Translations under genes and position numbers: made by a program
Virus record (IMG/VR): IMGVR_UViG_3300009519_000009
Span: 1 to 36,595 of that record
DNA length: 36,595 bases
Source: a virus
Strand: one strand, 5' to 3'
Part shown: piece after piece, positions 1-9,014 of the stretch
Numbering within the stretch: the first letter of the stretch is position 1
How the letters are laid out: every line of letters starts with the position of its first letter
The notes under the pieces: generated by a model
Databases searched by the model: none
The model's input: only the letters and a program-made list of their open reading frames with translations
Told to the model about the DNA's origin: nothing

Positions 1-1447
1 GTTCCGGCAACTGCGCGGATTGGATAGCGTTGGCCTTTGCCGCAATATCAGCCGTCGGCGCGACCATATCCTTGGGCAGCGCGTTATACAGCGCCGTCGT
101 CGCGTCTTGCGCCGAGACATTCGCGGCTTGCACCGGCGCCCGCAACGCCCCGCCGACCTGTTCTGGATTTTGCGCAATTGGCGCACTCATTGAACGGGCC
201 TGAGCCGCCGCGCCCTGCGCTGCATTGACGTTTTTCGCGCTTTCCTGCTCGACTGCATCCCGCATCGCGCGAAATTGCATCGCGGTTTCTAGAGGAGACG
301 CATCGGGTTTTAGCGCCTGGATATTAGCCAAAGCCGATTGCTGGGCTTGCTGAGCGCCTTCGACATGAGATTGTGTTACGTCGCCTACCAATTGCTCATT
401 TGCCGCCGCTTTTGCTTGAGCTGCGACAAGCGCTTGTTGCGTTGCGGTATCGACGGCCGCGGCATTGGCGCGAATCGCTACTGGCAACTCGCCGATATTG
501 CCTTGCGGCTGGACCGCTGCGATGGCGTTTTGTCGCGCTGCATTTTGCTGAGCGAGACGATCGGCATATGCAGCTTTGCCTTCGGGAGATTCCGCAACCG
601 CCTTCTCATAAGCGATTAAGCCGGTATCTCCCGCCATTGGGCCAAGAGTGCCTTGCGAACCGGGAATAATTTCACGTGGCGCGGTTTCCAGCGCGGCCAT
701 CGCTGCTGGCGCATTCGTTGCACTCGTTGTCAATTCCTGGCCTACTTGTCGTCGCGCGGCGGCAATCTGACCTGCTTCTGTGATCGCCGGCAATCCCGCC
801 GCTACAGCGCGAACGCCTTGTGCGGCCAGAAGAGGAGCGCCAAGCGCAACCGTGGGGGCCAATATTCCGCCGGCAACCCCGGCGAGTGGCTTGTACTTAT
901 CTGGGGCCACATCGGCGGCAAGCTGTCCGCCCGCGCCAGAAACTGCGCCAACGCCGGCATTCGTCGCCAATCCCGCACCTGTCGCCTCGCCGACGTATGG
1001 CGCGGCGGCGGCAAGCGCTCTTTCTCCTAGCGATGCAGCACCGCCAACTGGGATTATAGCGCTCGCGGCGCCCGCCCCGGCTCCCTGTAACGCGCTTTCT
1101 AATTCGTTATGGATCGGAAGCGGAGTAGGCAACGCATGTTTTTCAATCCATTCCGAACCGAGGAACGGCGCTGGAGCATTCTCACCGGACGGATAAATCC
1201 CGGCCTTTTTCATCGCCCATGTGGCAAGATCGACGGGCGCGCCAATAGTCTGCGCAACGCCACGATTGAACCCCGACGCCACGCTCGCAGCGCCATAAGG
1301 GATCGTCGTACCGCTCGGCGCATTGTCATTTGTCGCTACTTTGTCGAATTGATCGAAAGGATTTGCGGCAATGGCAGGCGCAGCGGTTGCCCCAGCCGAA
1401 GGGCCGCTATCGAATTGATCAAACGGATTTGCGGCTGCGTCGGCCAT
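1..1447 (-). CDS. Large Ala-rich internal virion / ejection-type protein (partial, C-terminus off window)
   Basis: An uninterrupted minus-strand frame begins at the ATG at 1447 and runs off the left edge (482 codons seen). The protein is very rich in Ala, Gly and Gln. The motif NPFDQFD occurs twice near the N-terminus (about residues 8-14 and 30-36). Residues ~130-220 are small and apolar (Gly/Ala-rich), and the later part looks helical with many Gln and Ala. The start overlaps the stop of the upstream transglycosylase gene (ATGA at 1447-1450 region), so translation is probably coupled. Position as the last of three large Ala/Gly-rich genes after the tail-hub genes matches the ejection-protein block of P22/T7-like phages, whose products are carried in the head and released into the cell envelope. 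That role is inferred from place and composition, not from a recognised domain. Confidence 0.75.
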   Translation of the reverse strand, partial: MADAAANPFDQFDSGPSAGATAAPAIAANPFDQFDKVATNDNAPSGTTIPYGAASVASGFNRGVAQTIGAPVDLATWAMKKAGIYPSGENAPAPFLGSEWIEKHALPTPLPIHNELESALQGAGAGAASAIIPVGGAASLGERALAAAAPYVGEATGAGLATNAGVGAVSGAGGQLAADVAPDKYKPLAGVAGGILAPTVALGAPLLAAQGVRAVAAGLPAITEAGQIAAARRQVGQELTTSATNAPAAMAALETAPREIIPGSQGTLGPMAGDTGLIAYEKAVAESPEGKAAYADRLAQQNAARQNAIAAVQPQGNIGELPVAIRANAAAVDTATQQALVAAQAKAAANEQLVGDVTQSHVEGAQQAQQSALANIQALKPDASPLETAMQFRAMRDAVEQESAKNVNAAQGAAAQARSMSAPIAQNPEQVGGALRAPVQAANVSAQDATTALYNALPKDMVAPTADIAAKANAIQSAQLPE

Positions 1448-4059
1448 CATTGACCCGTGTAATAGCGTGAGAGATCAGGACCATATTTGGCGTCGAACTG
1501 CGACGTGAGTTTGGGATTTTTCTGCAAGAATTCAATTGCGGCCTGCGGAATGGCCGCCAATGCACGGGCTTCCTGAACGTACTTCGATGGCGGATTTGCG
1601 CGATTGAACGCAAGATCGGCATCTGGCGCATTGCCATTGGCCGAAAGGAACGAATAGAAATCCTTCTGCCGTTGCAATCCCGCATTGATCGCCGCCGCGA
1701 CCGTTCGCGCGCCCTGCGGTGTGTTTTGAATGCCAGGATTGAGAGAAATAGCCTGTTGAACGATTTGCGCGGCCTCGCGAGCGCCAAGCGTCCGGCTCAT
1801 ATCGAAGCCGAGACCGCCGTTGATTTTCTGCGCATTCTCAGCGGCGGAGATTTGATTTGGATCAAATGCCGGCGATGCGCCGACACCGGTCAGAAGCGTA
1901 TTGACGTACTTGGCCAAACCGAGACGTTCCGTTGCACCGGAACCAGGTGTCAACAAGCTCGCCCCCGTTGGCAATTGATCAAGCGAATGTTGCAACTCGC
2001 CGAGTTTCATTTGAGCCGTCGATGCAGTTTGATATGCCTCTTTGGCCTCTCCGAATTGCTTCACTTGCGCTTCTGCGACGCCGCGCCCCGTCGCTTCCTG
2101 CGCGGCCTTTTGGGCCAAGGTCATGGCCGGTTGCATCGTTGACCAGCCTTGCGGCGCGGCTAATGGCGTCGTGCTGTCGGCGGCAAGCCCTGTAGGAGCG
2201 GCGGTAACGCCCGACGCAGCGGTTGCCGCTGTAGCCGCCGTGGGGATCACAGGCGGAGCGCCGGGAGGCGACGTTGGCGCTCCCGGTAACGGCGCGGGCG
2301 GCGACGGCACGATCGGAGCCACGCCGTTTTGTGCAGGAATTGGAGCGAGCGGATTATTTCCTTTGAGATTTGCAGGAAAAGAAAGCGCGGCCGCTTGCTC
2401 CAATGTGCCCGGCGCTCCTGGCTGGATAAAACCGCCTGGAACTGAACCGCCGGGTTGAGCCAAAGGCGCGCCCTGCGCCATAACTGCGCCTTCCGAGGGC
2501 GTCGCGCCATTGGCGGTTAGACCATTGCCGAAATTCCGCGTCATCACGGCGTAGACTTGGCTCAGCGTCCGCGGCTGAGACCCGGCATAAAAGATCGTCG
2601 GATTTTGCTTAGCCTCAGCGGGGAACAGCGCCGCAGCGTCAGCGTTTGGGTCTGCCGCTCCAGCCTGTATGAATTTCGCCGCACCGCCAGCGCCGAGAAA
2701 ATGCGCCATGAAGAGATTTTTGTCGTTGACGGCAACTCCCGAGCCGGCGAGCGCCTTGGCATTGTCAGCCGTGAATGCCTGCATGGCTTTTGCAGCTTGT
2801 GCGGGGTCCGTCGCGCCATTCGCGGTCAATCCGAGTTCCGGATGCTGTTGCATCAATGTGCGCCATGTTCCCGGCATGAACTGATAAAGTCCCGCCGCAC
2901 CACCATTCGGATTGACAATTCCAGGAACATTTCCACTTTCATGCGCCGAAACGACGCCATAATAATTTGGGCCGTTCGCGGCAGGCGCAGCGCTCAGCGC
3001 AGCCGTCGGCGCAAAACTATTTGCCGCGACGGGAGCTGCTAATGGCTGAACTGGACGCGCATTTGGGCCGCTAGATGGATTGACGATTGCCGCGGGAAGA
3101 GCGGGCATAGCCGTAGGCGCGCCACTTTGCGCCATGATCGGCAGTGCGTTTGGCCCTCCCGGCGCGGCAGGGGCGGCGCTCGATAACCCCGGCGCGGCGC
3201 CGAACGGCGCGGGCGCGCCGCCTGGACGTGCGATGTTCGCCAATCCGGGCGGAAGAAAGACGCCCTGTTGCGGTTCGGTTACGATCGGCTTGTAATTGGC
3301 CGTAGCCGCCGCCCCAGCTGCCGCCGCCCCCCCCGAGACTTCGGCGTAATCCTTCGACGCCATACCAGCCGCCTGCCAGGATTTGGCGATCGTGGCGAAC
3401 TGCCCATCGGACAGTTGGCTTTCCTGTTGCGCCTGTTGCGGCGTAATCAATCCCGCTTTGATGGCCTGTTGCAACGCATTCTGGCGAATCTCCGGAGGAA
3501 TGCTCCCATCCGCTCCTATCCCAGAGACAACGCCATTTCCGATCTGACCCATGATGGTGGCGCGTTGGATTGCCGTTTCACCCCCCGTCTTGATCGCATT
3601 CATTGCCGTGCTGTACCCCTCGGCGCCAGCTCCGCGTAATGCATTTGGATCGCCTGTGGCGGCGAATTGCTGATTGGCCTGCGTCGTCATGCCTTGCTGC
3701 ACAACTCCGGGCCCCATGATCGCGAGACTATTCGGATCGCCGCTGGTGGCATAGGCCGCACTCGCTTTCAATGCCCGTGCGGTCTGGATATTACCGAGGA
3801 TAGCGTTAGCGCCGGGCGCATCGGTCGCGGCGAGATTGCTGCTTTGCAGAGCATCGATTGGATCGGTTCCGGCCGCCACTGCCGAACCGTAATCACGAAG
3901 GGACTGCACCTTCTGGCCAAGAAACGCCGCATTGGCCTGCGCGACTCCAGTTTGGGCCGCGAGATATTGAAGCTGCGCAAGCGAGCTGATCTGCCCGATG
4001 ACATCAGGAGCCTTGGTGGGCTGAACTCCTAAAGCGATGGAATCGTTAATATCCGGCAT
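1447..4059 (-). CDS. Internal virion protein with lytic transglycosylase (SLT) domain
   Basis: 870 residues. Residues ~363-500 carry a lysozyme-like transglycosylase fold: SAHESGN with the likely catalytic Glu at 374, then GAAGLYQFMPGTW around 388-399, the typical ES...GLxQfmP.TW pattern. Long Ala/Pro/Gly linkers flank the domain (~270-360 and 540-640), and the C-terminal ~200 residues look helical. Such proteins are carried in podovirus heads and cut peptidoglycan locally while DNA enters the cell. The start ATG has AGGA eight bases upstream and follows the stop of the 282-residue gene by one base. The stop overlaps the start of the next large gene. The enzymatic domain is clear; virion location is inferred from neighbours and size. 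Confidence 0.85.
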   Translation of the reverse strand: MPDINDSIALGVQPTKAPDVIGQISSLAQLQYLAAQTGVAQANAAFLGQKVQSLRDYGSAVAAGTDPIDALQSSNLAATDAPGANAILGNIQTARALKASAAYATSGDPNSLAIMGPGVVQQGMTTQANQQFAATGDPNALRGAGAEGYSTAMNAIKTGGETAIQRATIMGQIGNGVVSGIGADGSIPPEIRQNALQQAIKAGLITPQQAQQESQLSDGQFATIAKSWQAAGMASKDYAEVSGGAAAAGAAATANYKPIVTEPQQGVFLPPGLANIARPGGAPAPFGAAPGLSSAAPAAPGGPNALPIMAQSGAPTAMPALPAAIVNPSSGPNARPVQPLAAPVAANSFAPTAALSAAPAANGPNYYGVVSAHESGNVPGIVNPNGGAAGLYQFMPGTWRTLMQQHPELGLTANGATDPAQAAKAMQAFTADNAKALAGSGVAVNDKNLFMAHFLGAGGAAKFIQAGAADPNADAAALFPAEAKQNPTIFYAGSQPRTLSQVYAVMTRNFGNGLTANGATPSEGAVMAQGAPLAQPGGSVPGGFIQPGAPGTLEQAAALSFPANLKGNNPLAPIPAQNGVAPIVPSPPAPLPGAPTSPPGAPPVIPTAATAATAASGVTAAPTGLAADSTTPLAAPQGWSTMQPAMTLAQKAAQEATGRGVAEAQVKQFGEAKEAYQTASTAQMKLGELQHSLDQLPTGASLLTPGSGATERLGLAKYVNTLLTGVGASPAFDPNQISAAENAQKINGGLGFDMSRTLGAREAAQIVQQAISLNPGIQNTPQGARTVAAAINAGLQRQKDFYSFLSANGNAPDADLAFNRANPPSKYVQEARALAAIPQAAIEFLQKNPKLTSQFDAKYGPDLSRYYTGQ

Positions 4060-4060
4060 T

Positions 4061-4909
4061 TTACGATCCTATCCCAAGGCTGGACAATAGGCCGCTCGTC
4101 TGATTTTCCGTCCCGAGATAATTGTTCACATTTGTGCTGTATGCGCTCATGAGATTGTTCGCGCCGCCGAGATTTCCGCTGAGCGCGCCAAGCAAGAGCG
4201 GCGTCGTCACGCTTCCCGCAGCACCCGTCAGCGCCGACGATAAGGCATTCGCCGACCCCACCGTGCCGGAAGCCTGAGCTTGTCCAATCGCCTGTTGCGA
4301 ATTGGCCTGCGAATTGCCAGCGTTAAGCGAATTGCTCGCCGTCCCCGCCGCCGCGCTCTGTCCGATCTGAGACAAGGAGAGCAGTCGGCTGAAATAATTT
4401 CCAAATTGCTGCGATGCGAGGCCTTGGCCATATTGCTGAGCGGCCTTGACCTGGCCGCCAGATTGTAGATTCCCTGAAGCAGCGGCCGACCGATCAAGCG
4501 CTTGCATTCCCTGCTGAAAAGCGAATTGATAATCTGGAGACTTAGTGAAATTTGTCATCGCCGCATTGATGGCGCTCTGGCCCCCGGCGCTCGAAACGGT
4601 CGCATTGACGTTTCCTGGGGTTACAACTCCAGTCGATGACGTAGTCGGGGCCGCGCTGCCCGTCGCGTTGTAGGCGATGCCGTAGAGATTGGCCAAGCTA
4701 TTGGTAGCGCCCGTCCCGACCTGATTGTAAGGAGCGAGGGCGGCGAGCGACGTGTTCTCCGCCGAGACTTGCGTGTTCAGCGCATTCTGCGCAGCCGTGG
4801 CTTGCTCGCCAGCGGCCTTCGACGCCGCGTTAGAGCCGATCAGACCAGAGGCGAGCGACGCCGCTCCACCAATCGCCGAAGCGCCGAGAATTGCCGCCCC
4901 AACGCCCAT
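4061..4909 (-). CDS. Ala/Gly/Ser-rich phage ejection-type structural protein
   Basis: 282 residues, extremely rich in Ala, Gly, Ser, Asn and Gln. The N-terminus (GVGAAILGASAIGGAASL) is a hydrophobic Gly/Ala segment of a kind common at the start of phage DNA-ejection and internal virion proteins, followed by a helical Ala/Gln region. There is no enzymatic motif. The start ATG sits directly after the upstream stop (TAAATG) with GGAGG five bases before it. It is the first of three consecutive large low-complexity genes, the second of which has a transglycosylase domain, so a P22 gp7-like role in DNA ejection is the likeliest reading. Function is inferred. Confidence 0.7.
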   Translation of the reverse strand: MGVGAAILGASAIGGAASLASGLIGSNAASKAAGEQATAAQNALNTQVSAENTSLAALAPYNQVGTGATNSLANLYGIAYNATGSAAPTTSSTGVVTPGNVNATVSSAGGQSAINAAMTNFTKSPDYQFAFQQGMQALDRSAAASGNLQSGGQVKAAQQYGQGLASQQFGNYFSRLLSLSQIGQSAAAGTASNSLNAGNSQANSQQAIGQAQASGTVGSANALSSALTGAAGSVTTPLLLGALSGNLGGANNLMSAYSTNVNNYLGTENQTSGLLSSLGIGS

Positions 4910-5986
4910 TTAGGCCTCCTCAAGGGAAAGACGATATATTTCACCATCATGCGCCGCTCCAAGGCGCTGGTAAAGAACGCCTGTTCGAGGCCCAGAACCT
5001 CGTGGACCAGCGCGAAAGAAAACCTCGCTTACGCCGCGTCGCCGCAACGGCGGCAGCGCAGCTCGTTGCAACTTCAAGCCGAGGCCAGGAAATTCCGACG
5101 AAGCAAAAAACGCCGTGTGAATTGCGGATCGGATCGTCGTCGATTCAAGCGACGGACAGAGGATCGTCATGAGATAACCGAACATTCGTCCATTGGATCG
5201 AGCCGTAACGATTTGCATGTCGTCACGTTGCTCGATTGCCCGCATGACTGGAATGTTCTTTTGCAGGAAAGAATCTGGAGATTCCCCGACGGCGCAGGAA
5301 TGCTCGGCGAAAAGTCGCGCGCCATCGCGAAGAAAGACATCGAATCGTTCTTCTGCGATCGTAACGCCATTCGGGACCACGACCGGATGTCCCGCCATAT
5401 CGGCGAGGATGACTTGCTTTGCTTGCGCCGCCAGTCTAGCCATTTGCGGCGCATAAGCACGGGCGTAGCGGACCATTGCCGGCATTGAGCACTGAATATT
5501 GATCGAAGCGAGAGAAGCCCACCATGCGCCATCGTAGGGCATTTGCAGGCAATGCTCGAAAAGACGAACGCAAGTTCTTTCGTCGGCCAATTCATCAAAT
5601 CGGATAGAAAGCGCATTCGTAACGCGACGTTCGATCTGATCAAGTTTCGCATCCAAGCGCATTATTTGCTCTGCCAACGCACGGCGATCGAACGAAAAGA
5701 CGCCCTGCATATCAAGCGCCATGACGCTATCGACAACTTCCGGAACAGGTCGCCGGACAACGGCGACGTGAAGATCGGAACGGTATTTCATCACCAAGCG
5801 CCACCATGGCGCAGCGTTTGTTTCGACGGTTCCTGTGTAATTTTGCGAAAACCATGCCTTTACATCGTCGAGCGAACGCATATGGCGCAGTTCATCATGG
5901 CCGCAATTCCATTCGCGATAACTTAGAAACCGTGACAGCCAAGCCGTCCGGCTTCTTGGTAGAGCGAACACGATGAATGGCCGCAC
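4910..5986 (-). CDS. Two-domain protein: sulfotransferase-like N-terminus and GNAT-like C-terminus
   Basis: 358 residues, GTG start with GGAG nine bases upstream. The N-terminus reads FIVFALPRSRTAWLSRFL (about 4-21), resembling the 5'-phosphosulfate-binding loop of sulfotransferases, followed by HVAVVRRPVPEVVDSVM near 93-109, similar to the 3'-phosphate-binding region. The C-terminal ~95 residues look like a GNAT acyltransferase: IRSAIHTAFFASSEFPGLGL then an amphipathic helix with LRRRGVSEVFFRA (about 315-326) and LYQRLGA near the end. GNAT-like genes often sit between tail-hub and ejection genes in podoviruses; the sulfotransferase-like part is unusual there. Substrates are unknown. The next gene to its right is a second GNAT-like protein. 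The two-domain reading is from motifs only; the N-terminal assignment is the weaker half. Confidence 0.55.
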   Translation of the reverse strand: MRPFIVFALPRSRTAWLSRFLSYREWNCGHDELRHMRSLDDVKAWFSQNYTGTVETNAAPWWRLVMKYRSDLHVAVVRRPVPEVVDSVMALDMQGVFSFDRRALAEQIMRLDAKLDQIERRVTNALSIRFDELADERTCVRLFEHCLQMPYDGAWWASLASINIQCSMPAMVRYARAYAPQMARLAAQAKQVILADMAGHPVVVPNGVTIAEERFDVFLRDGARLFAEHSCAVGESPDSFLQKNIPVMRAIEQRDDMQIVTARSNGRMFGYLMTILCPSLESTTIRSAIHTAFFASSEFPGLGLKLQRAALPPLRRRGVSEVFFRAGPRGSGPRTGVLYQRLGAAHDGEIYRLSLEEA

Positions 5987-5989
5987 TGC

Positions 5990-6763
5990 TTAATGCTCCG
6001 TTTTTGAAGCGAGCGAGAAAATAAAGAAATGACTGCCGTGCAATTCCAACACGCAATCGCCGATGTCGATCATCAATGGTTCTCGATTGACGATTGCAAT
6101 CGGGCTTCGGTTCGCCATTGCCGCCCACCGATTATAGAAAACCGCGCCCTTGTCGGGCTGTCCGCATCGGATCATCTCGACGGCGCAACCGACAAAACGG
6201 TCTCCGGCCTCGTCAACGTCGCGAACCGCGCGCGGCGCGCTGAGACGTTCATACTCCGCATCGATGCCGGTCCGATAGGACGCGCCGATCTCCGTCATTT
6301 CTCGTGCGGCGAGCATCCAATCCTGAATGACGAGCGAATAGATATCGGCGTAGATGATCTCGCCGTCCATAATCCAGCCGCGCTCGGCGCGAAATTGAAA
6401 CTTGGCTCCGATCGCTTCGACAAGCGCTTTGGCCGCGTCGAAACCTTTTGGCGCCCGAATGAGAATTTCGACGGCTTCGGTATGCGTAAAAGCCCATGCC
6501 AAGGCGGCACGAGCCATCTCTACGGTCCATGCTCCACGACCCCGCGGAAGCGCCTGGACATGAGCCTCGTAAATTCCCGGCTGCTGCTGATCGAGAATGA
6601 CCCCTCCCCATTGTCCAAGCAGCGCAACATTGCGATCATCGGCAAGAGGAAGCGTTAGATCAAGCGGCCCTTCGCTTTGACCATGCACGAATGGATAGAT
6701 CGACGGATCATTGATGATCTCGTTAATCCTGACCGCATCCGTCGCCCTGACGAGGCTGATCAT
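5990..6763 (-). CDS. GNAT-like acyltransferase, phage structural cluster
   Basis: 257 residues. Residues ~1-150 look like a GNAT fold: LVRATDAVRINEIINDPSIY at the start, then IYEAHVQALPRGRGAWTVEMARAAL (about 64-88), which matches the beta4/pyrophosphate-loop/helix pattern, then VEILIRAPKGFDAAKALVEAIGAKF. The C-terminal ~100 residues are unlike GNAT and are not recognised. Similar proteins are frequent near tail genes of short-tailed phages; their substrate is not known to me. The start ATG overlaps the stop of the preceding gene (ATGA at 6760-6763), indicating coupled translation with the 104-residue protein. Confidence 0.6.
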   Translation of the reverse strand: MISLVRATDAVRINEIINDPSIYPFVHGQSEGPLDLTLPLADDRNVALLGQWGGVILDQQQPGIYEAHVQALPRGRGAWTVEMARAALAWAFTHTEAVEILIRAPKGFDAAKALVEAIGAKFQFRAERGWIMDGEIIYADIYSLVIQDWMLAAREMTEIGASYRTGIDAEYERLSAPRAVRDVDEAGDRFVGCAVEMIRCGQPDKGAVFYNRWAAMANRSPIAIVNREPLMIDIGDCVLELHGSHFFIFSLASKTEH

Positions 6764-7074
6764 TTATTCCCCCATCCCACTTTAAGTCCGGAAGAAGATT
6801 CCTTAACCCAAAGCGTTTGTCCGGAACCGCCATTCGTATTCACATAGAGATCGCCGATGTTACCAGCAACACGGCCGTTTGGCGAGCCAGAACCGGCACT
6901 TATCGTCACGCCGTTTCCTAACACATTTTGCGATACTCCGCTCGCTGTCGTGCCGTTGATCGCCGCGCAGATGTTTGTCAGAAAGCGAAACGCCTGCGCG
7001 GTCAAGACGAGCGATTGCGCGGCGCCGGCTTGGACGAAAGCAATCGTGGCGTTCGGAGGAATGATCGCAGCCAT
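6760..7074 (-). CDS. Small tail-fibre-like structural protein
   Basis: 104 residues. The N-terminal half (PPNATIAFVQAGAAQSLVLT) is apolar. The C-terminal half has the pattern GSGSPNGRVAGNIGDLYVN then GQTLWVKESSSGLKVGW, which is the beta-rich 'G.p.G.lY.n...G...lwvk....tGW' signature seen at the ends of many phage tail fibres and head fibres. The start is at a TAATG overlap with the stop of the gp10-like gene and the stop overlaps the GNAT-like gene. It is probably a small virion tip or fibre module; exact role unknown. Confidence 0.65.
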   Translation of the reverse strand: MAAIIPPNATIAFVQAGAAQSLVLTAQAFRFLTNICAAINGTTASGVSQNVLGNGVTISAGSGSPNGRVAGNIGDLYVNTNGGSGQTLWVKESSSGLKVGWGNK

Positions 7075-9011
7075 TAAACCTCCTCCAAATCGGCCGTGAT
7101 GAATGTATCGATGAAATTTCTCGGGACGGGATCGGAAATCGTGACCCTAAACCGCCAATCCCGCGCCTTCCCCATTTTCTTCCAAATCAAGCGCGTCGCA
7201 TAAGCGCCGATCGCTCCCAAGCTTTGCCACATCTGGAAAAGTCCATAGGTGCGTCCTTGATCGCGCGAGACCTGCAGCATGACCTGTGGATTTGCTCCTT
7301 GTCCCGTTTGAAGCCCGACGCCAGTCTCCATGTTGATTTCCAACTTCGAAATGAACACCCGTTTTCGGTCCTTGTGAACCGGCGGCGAATCCATCAATCC
7401 GATCATCGGCGAGCCGAACTCGGTGTACGTCGTATCCGAGAGATAGCCGATCTGGCCGCTCATAGAATCTCCAATCAAGGTCTGTTCGTTGAATACGACC
7501 GAACAATTTCCTCGCCAGCGTCCAGAAAACGGCGTCGCGGCGACATAGGAAACACGCTCATGCCATAGATTTGACGCAATATCGAATATCCAAGTCGCAT
7601 TGGCGCTTGGGAAGGTAACGACAATGAATTTATGTCCACCAAATGTATATGAGAATACGTTAGCGTCTGAAATCAATAGATACGTCGCCCATGTCTTTTC
7701 TATTGCAAACGTGCTCATCCGCCTCAATAGCACTCCGTCCAAGCGATATAATATCAAATCGTTACCAAGAAAGAATACGGCATTGTCTTCCTTGACTATT
7801 GCCAATGACGCCGCGCATCCTCTCTCGATCGTCGCACCGTCATAACGTGAAAACGGATCGTTGTTCGCTCCGGTATCGTACCATGTTTCGATCGATCTCT
7901 GCTTAAATATCAACAAGTTTTCCTGTTGATTGACTGTAGCCAGCACATAACTGGAATCGACCTCGGCTGTGTTATAGTCCAAGGCGTTATATGTGGTTCC
8001 GTCAAGAATGGCGGAATAAAACCATTGATTTGTACCAGCCCAATCTAAGACGAAATATTCGTCATAGAACGTTACCGTATTGGCAGCGTTGAAATTTGCG
8101 TTCTCAGAGATGTTTGTAAACCCAAGAGGAGGACCACCCCACGTCATCGTAAATTCCGCGCCGTTTCCAACTCCCGTCGTCGAAATCTCATTTGCCGGAT
8201 TAGGAGGCGTCTCGCTATATTGTCCCGCCGTGCTGATATCCACGCTTTCAATCGCCCCATTGCCCACTGCCGTGACCTCGAGGACTAATTGCGTCGTCGA
8301 GGTTCCTCCAGCAATTGGGATGGTGTCGCCGACTTGATAGTTGGCCCCCCCGAAGACGAGCGCCGCTGTCGAGGCAACGTAGGGGCTTGTCGAACCCCAT
8401 GTAATATCAAAAATTGCTCCGCTGCCTTGCCCGGACGTGCTTGCTTGACTGACTGGATTAGAGGGGAGCACCGTATAAGAACCGGCGACATAAATTGCAA
8501 TTTCCGAAATGGGGGCAAGAACGCTATCGACTTGCAGGATCGCGGCGGTCGAGTAGATTCCCCCTCCGATCGTCACTTGATCGCCAACCGCAAAATCGCT
8601 TCCGCCATTTACTGGAACGGCGGCCGTTGCGTAAAATGTCGATTTCGGCGCATAAACCCATCCTCCGACGCCATTGACAATCTCGACCTGGAATCCATTA
8701 TTGGCCATCGACACGACGCCAAAGCCCTCTATGCCAGTACCCAGACGCGTGACGATGCCAGCGACGCTAACCGAATACAGTGCATTTCCCGAAACAACGT
8801 AAAGCACGTTGTTCATTACGTTGGCGCCGCGGATTGGACCGTTGCCGACGGTCACCCATGGTAGAATTCCAGGGCTGGCCAAAACCGAAATTGTGTCTTT
8901 GGCGTCCTGTGGTTCGCGCTCAGCATAATAATTGACGCATCGTTGCGATGAAACTGGGAGCGCATCGAGCTTATAGCTCTGCGTCGCCCAAGGAATGCGA
9001 ATCGGGTCCAT
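7074..9011 (-). CDS. P22 gp10-like tail hub / packaged-DNA stabilisation protein
   Basis: 645 residues. The N-terminus (RIPWATQSYKLDALPVSSQR then CVNYYAEREP) and the later IETWYDTGANNDPFSRYDGA and ERGCAASLAIVKEDNAVFFL are characteristic of the gp10 family, which forms the hexameric hub that closes the P22 tail tube and binds the tailspikes. Two related beta-rich segments (~131-206 and ~216-292, each with a VGDxxxIxGG start and a TxGxGxGAxFxxTWG end) sit as an insertion in the N-terminal part. The 3' end overlaps the 104-residue gene by one base. It lies directly downstream of the gp4-like adaptor gene, the expected order in P22-like phages. Confidence 0.8.
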   Translation of the reverse strand: MDPIRIPWATQSYKLDALPVSSQRCVNYYAEREPQDAKDTISVLASPGILPWVTVGNGPIRGANVMNNVLYVVSGNALYSVSVAGIVTRLGTGIEGFGVVSMANNGFQVEIVNGVGGWVYAPKSTFYATAAVPVNGGSDFAVGDQVTIGGGIYSTAAILQVDSVLAPISEIAIYVAGSYTVLPSNPVSQASTSGQGSGAIFDITWGSTSPYVASTAALVFGGANYQVGDTIPIAGGTSTTQLVLEVTAVGNGAIESVDISTAGQYSETPPNPANEISTTGVGNGAEFTMTWGGPPLGFTNISENANFNAANTVTFYDEYFVLDWAGTNQWFYSAILDGTTYNALDYNTAEVDSSYVLATVNQQENLLIFKQRSIETWYDTGANNDPFSRYDGATIERGCAASLAIVKEDNAVFFLGNDLILYRLDGVLLRRMSTFAIEKTWATYLLISDANVFSYTFGGHKFIVVTFPSANATWIFDIASNLWHERVSYVAATPFSGRWRGNCSVVFNEQTLIGDSMSGQIGYLSDTTYTEFGSPMIGLMDSPPVHKDRKRVFISKLEINMETGVGLQTGQGANPQVMLQVSRDQGRTYGLFQMWQSLGAIGAYATRLIWKKMGKARDWRFRVTISDPVPRNFIDTFITADLEEV

Positions 9012-9014
9012 GCC

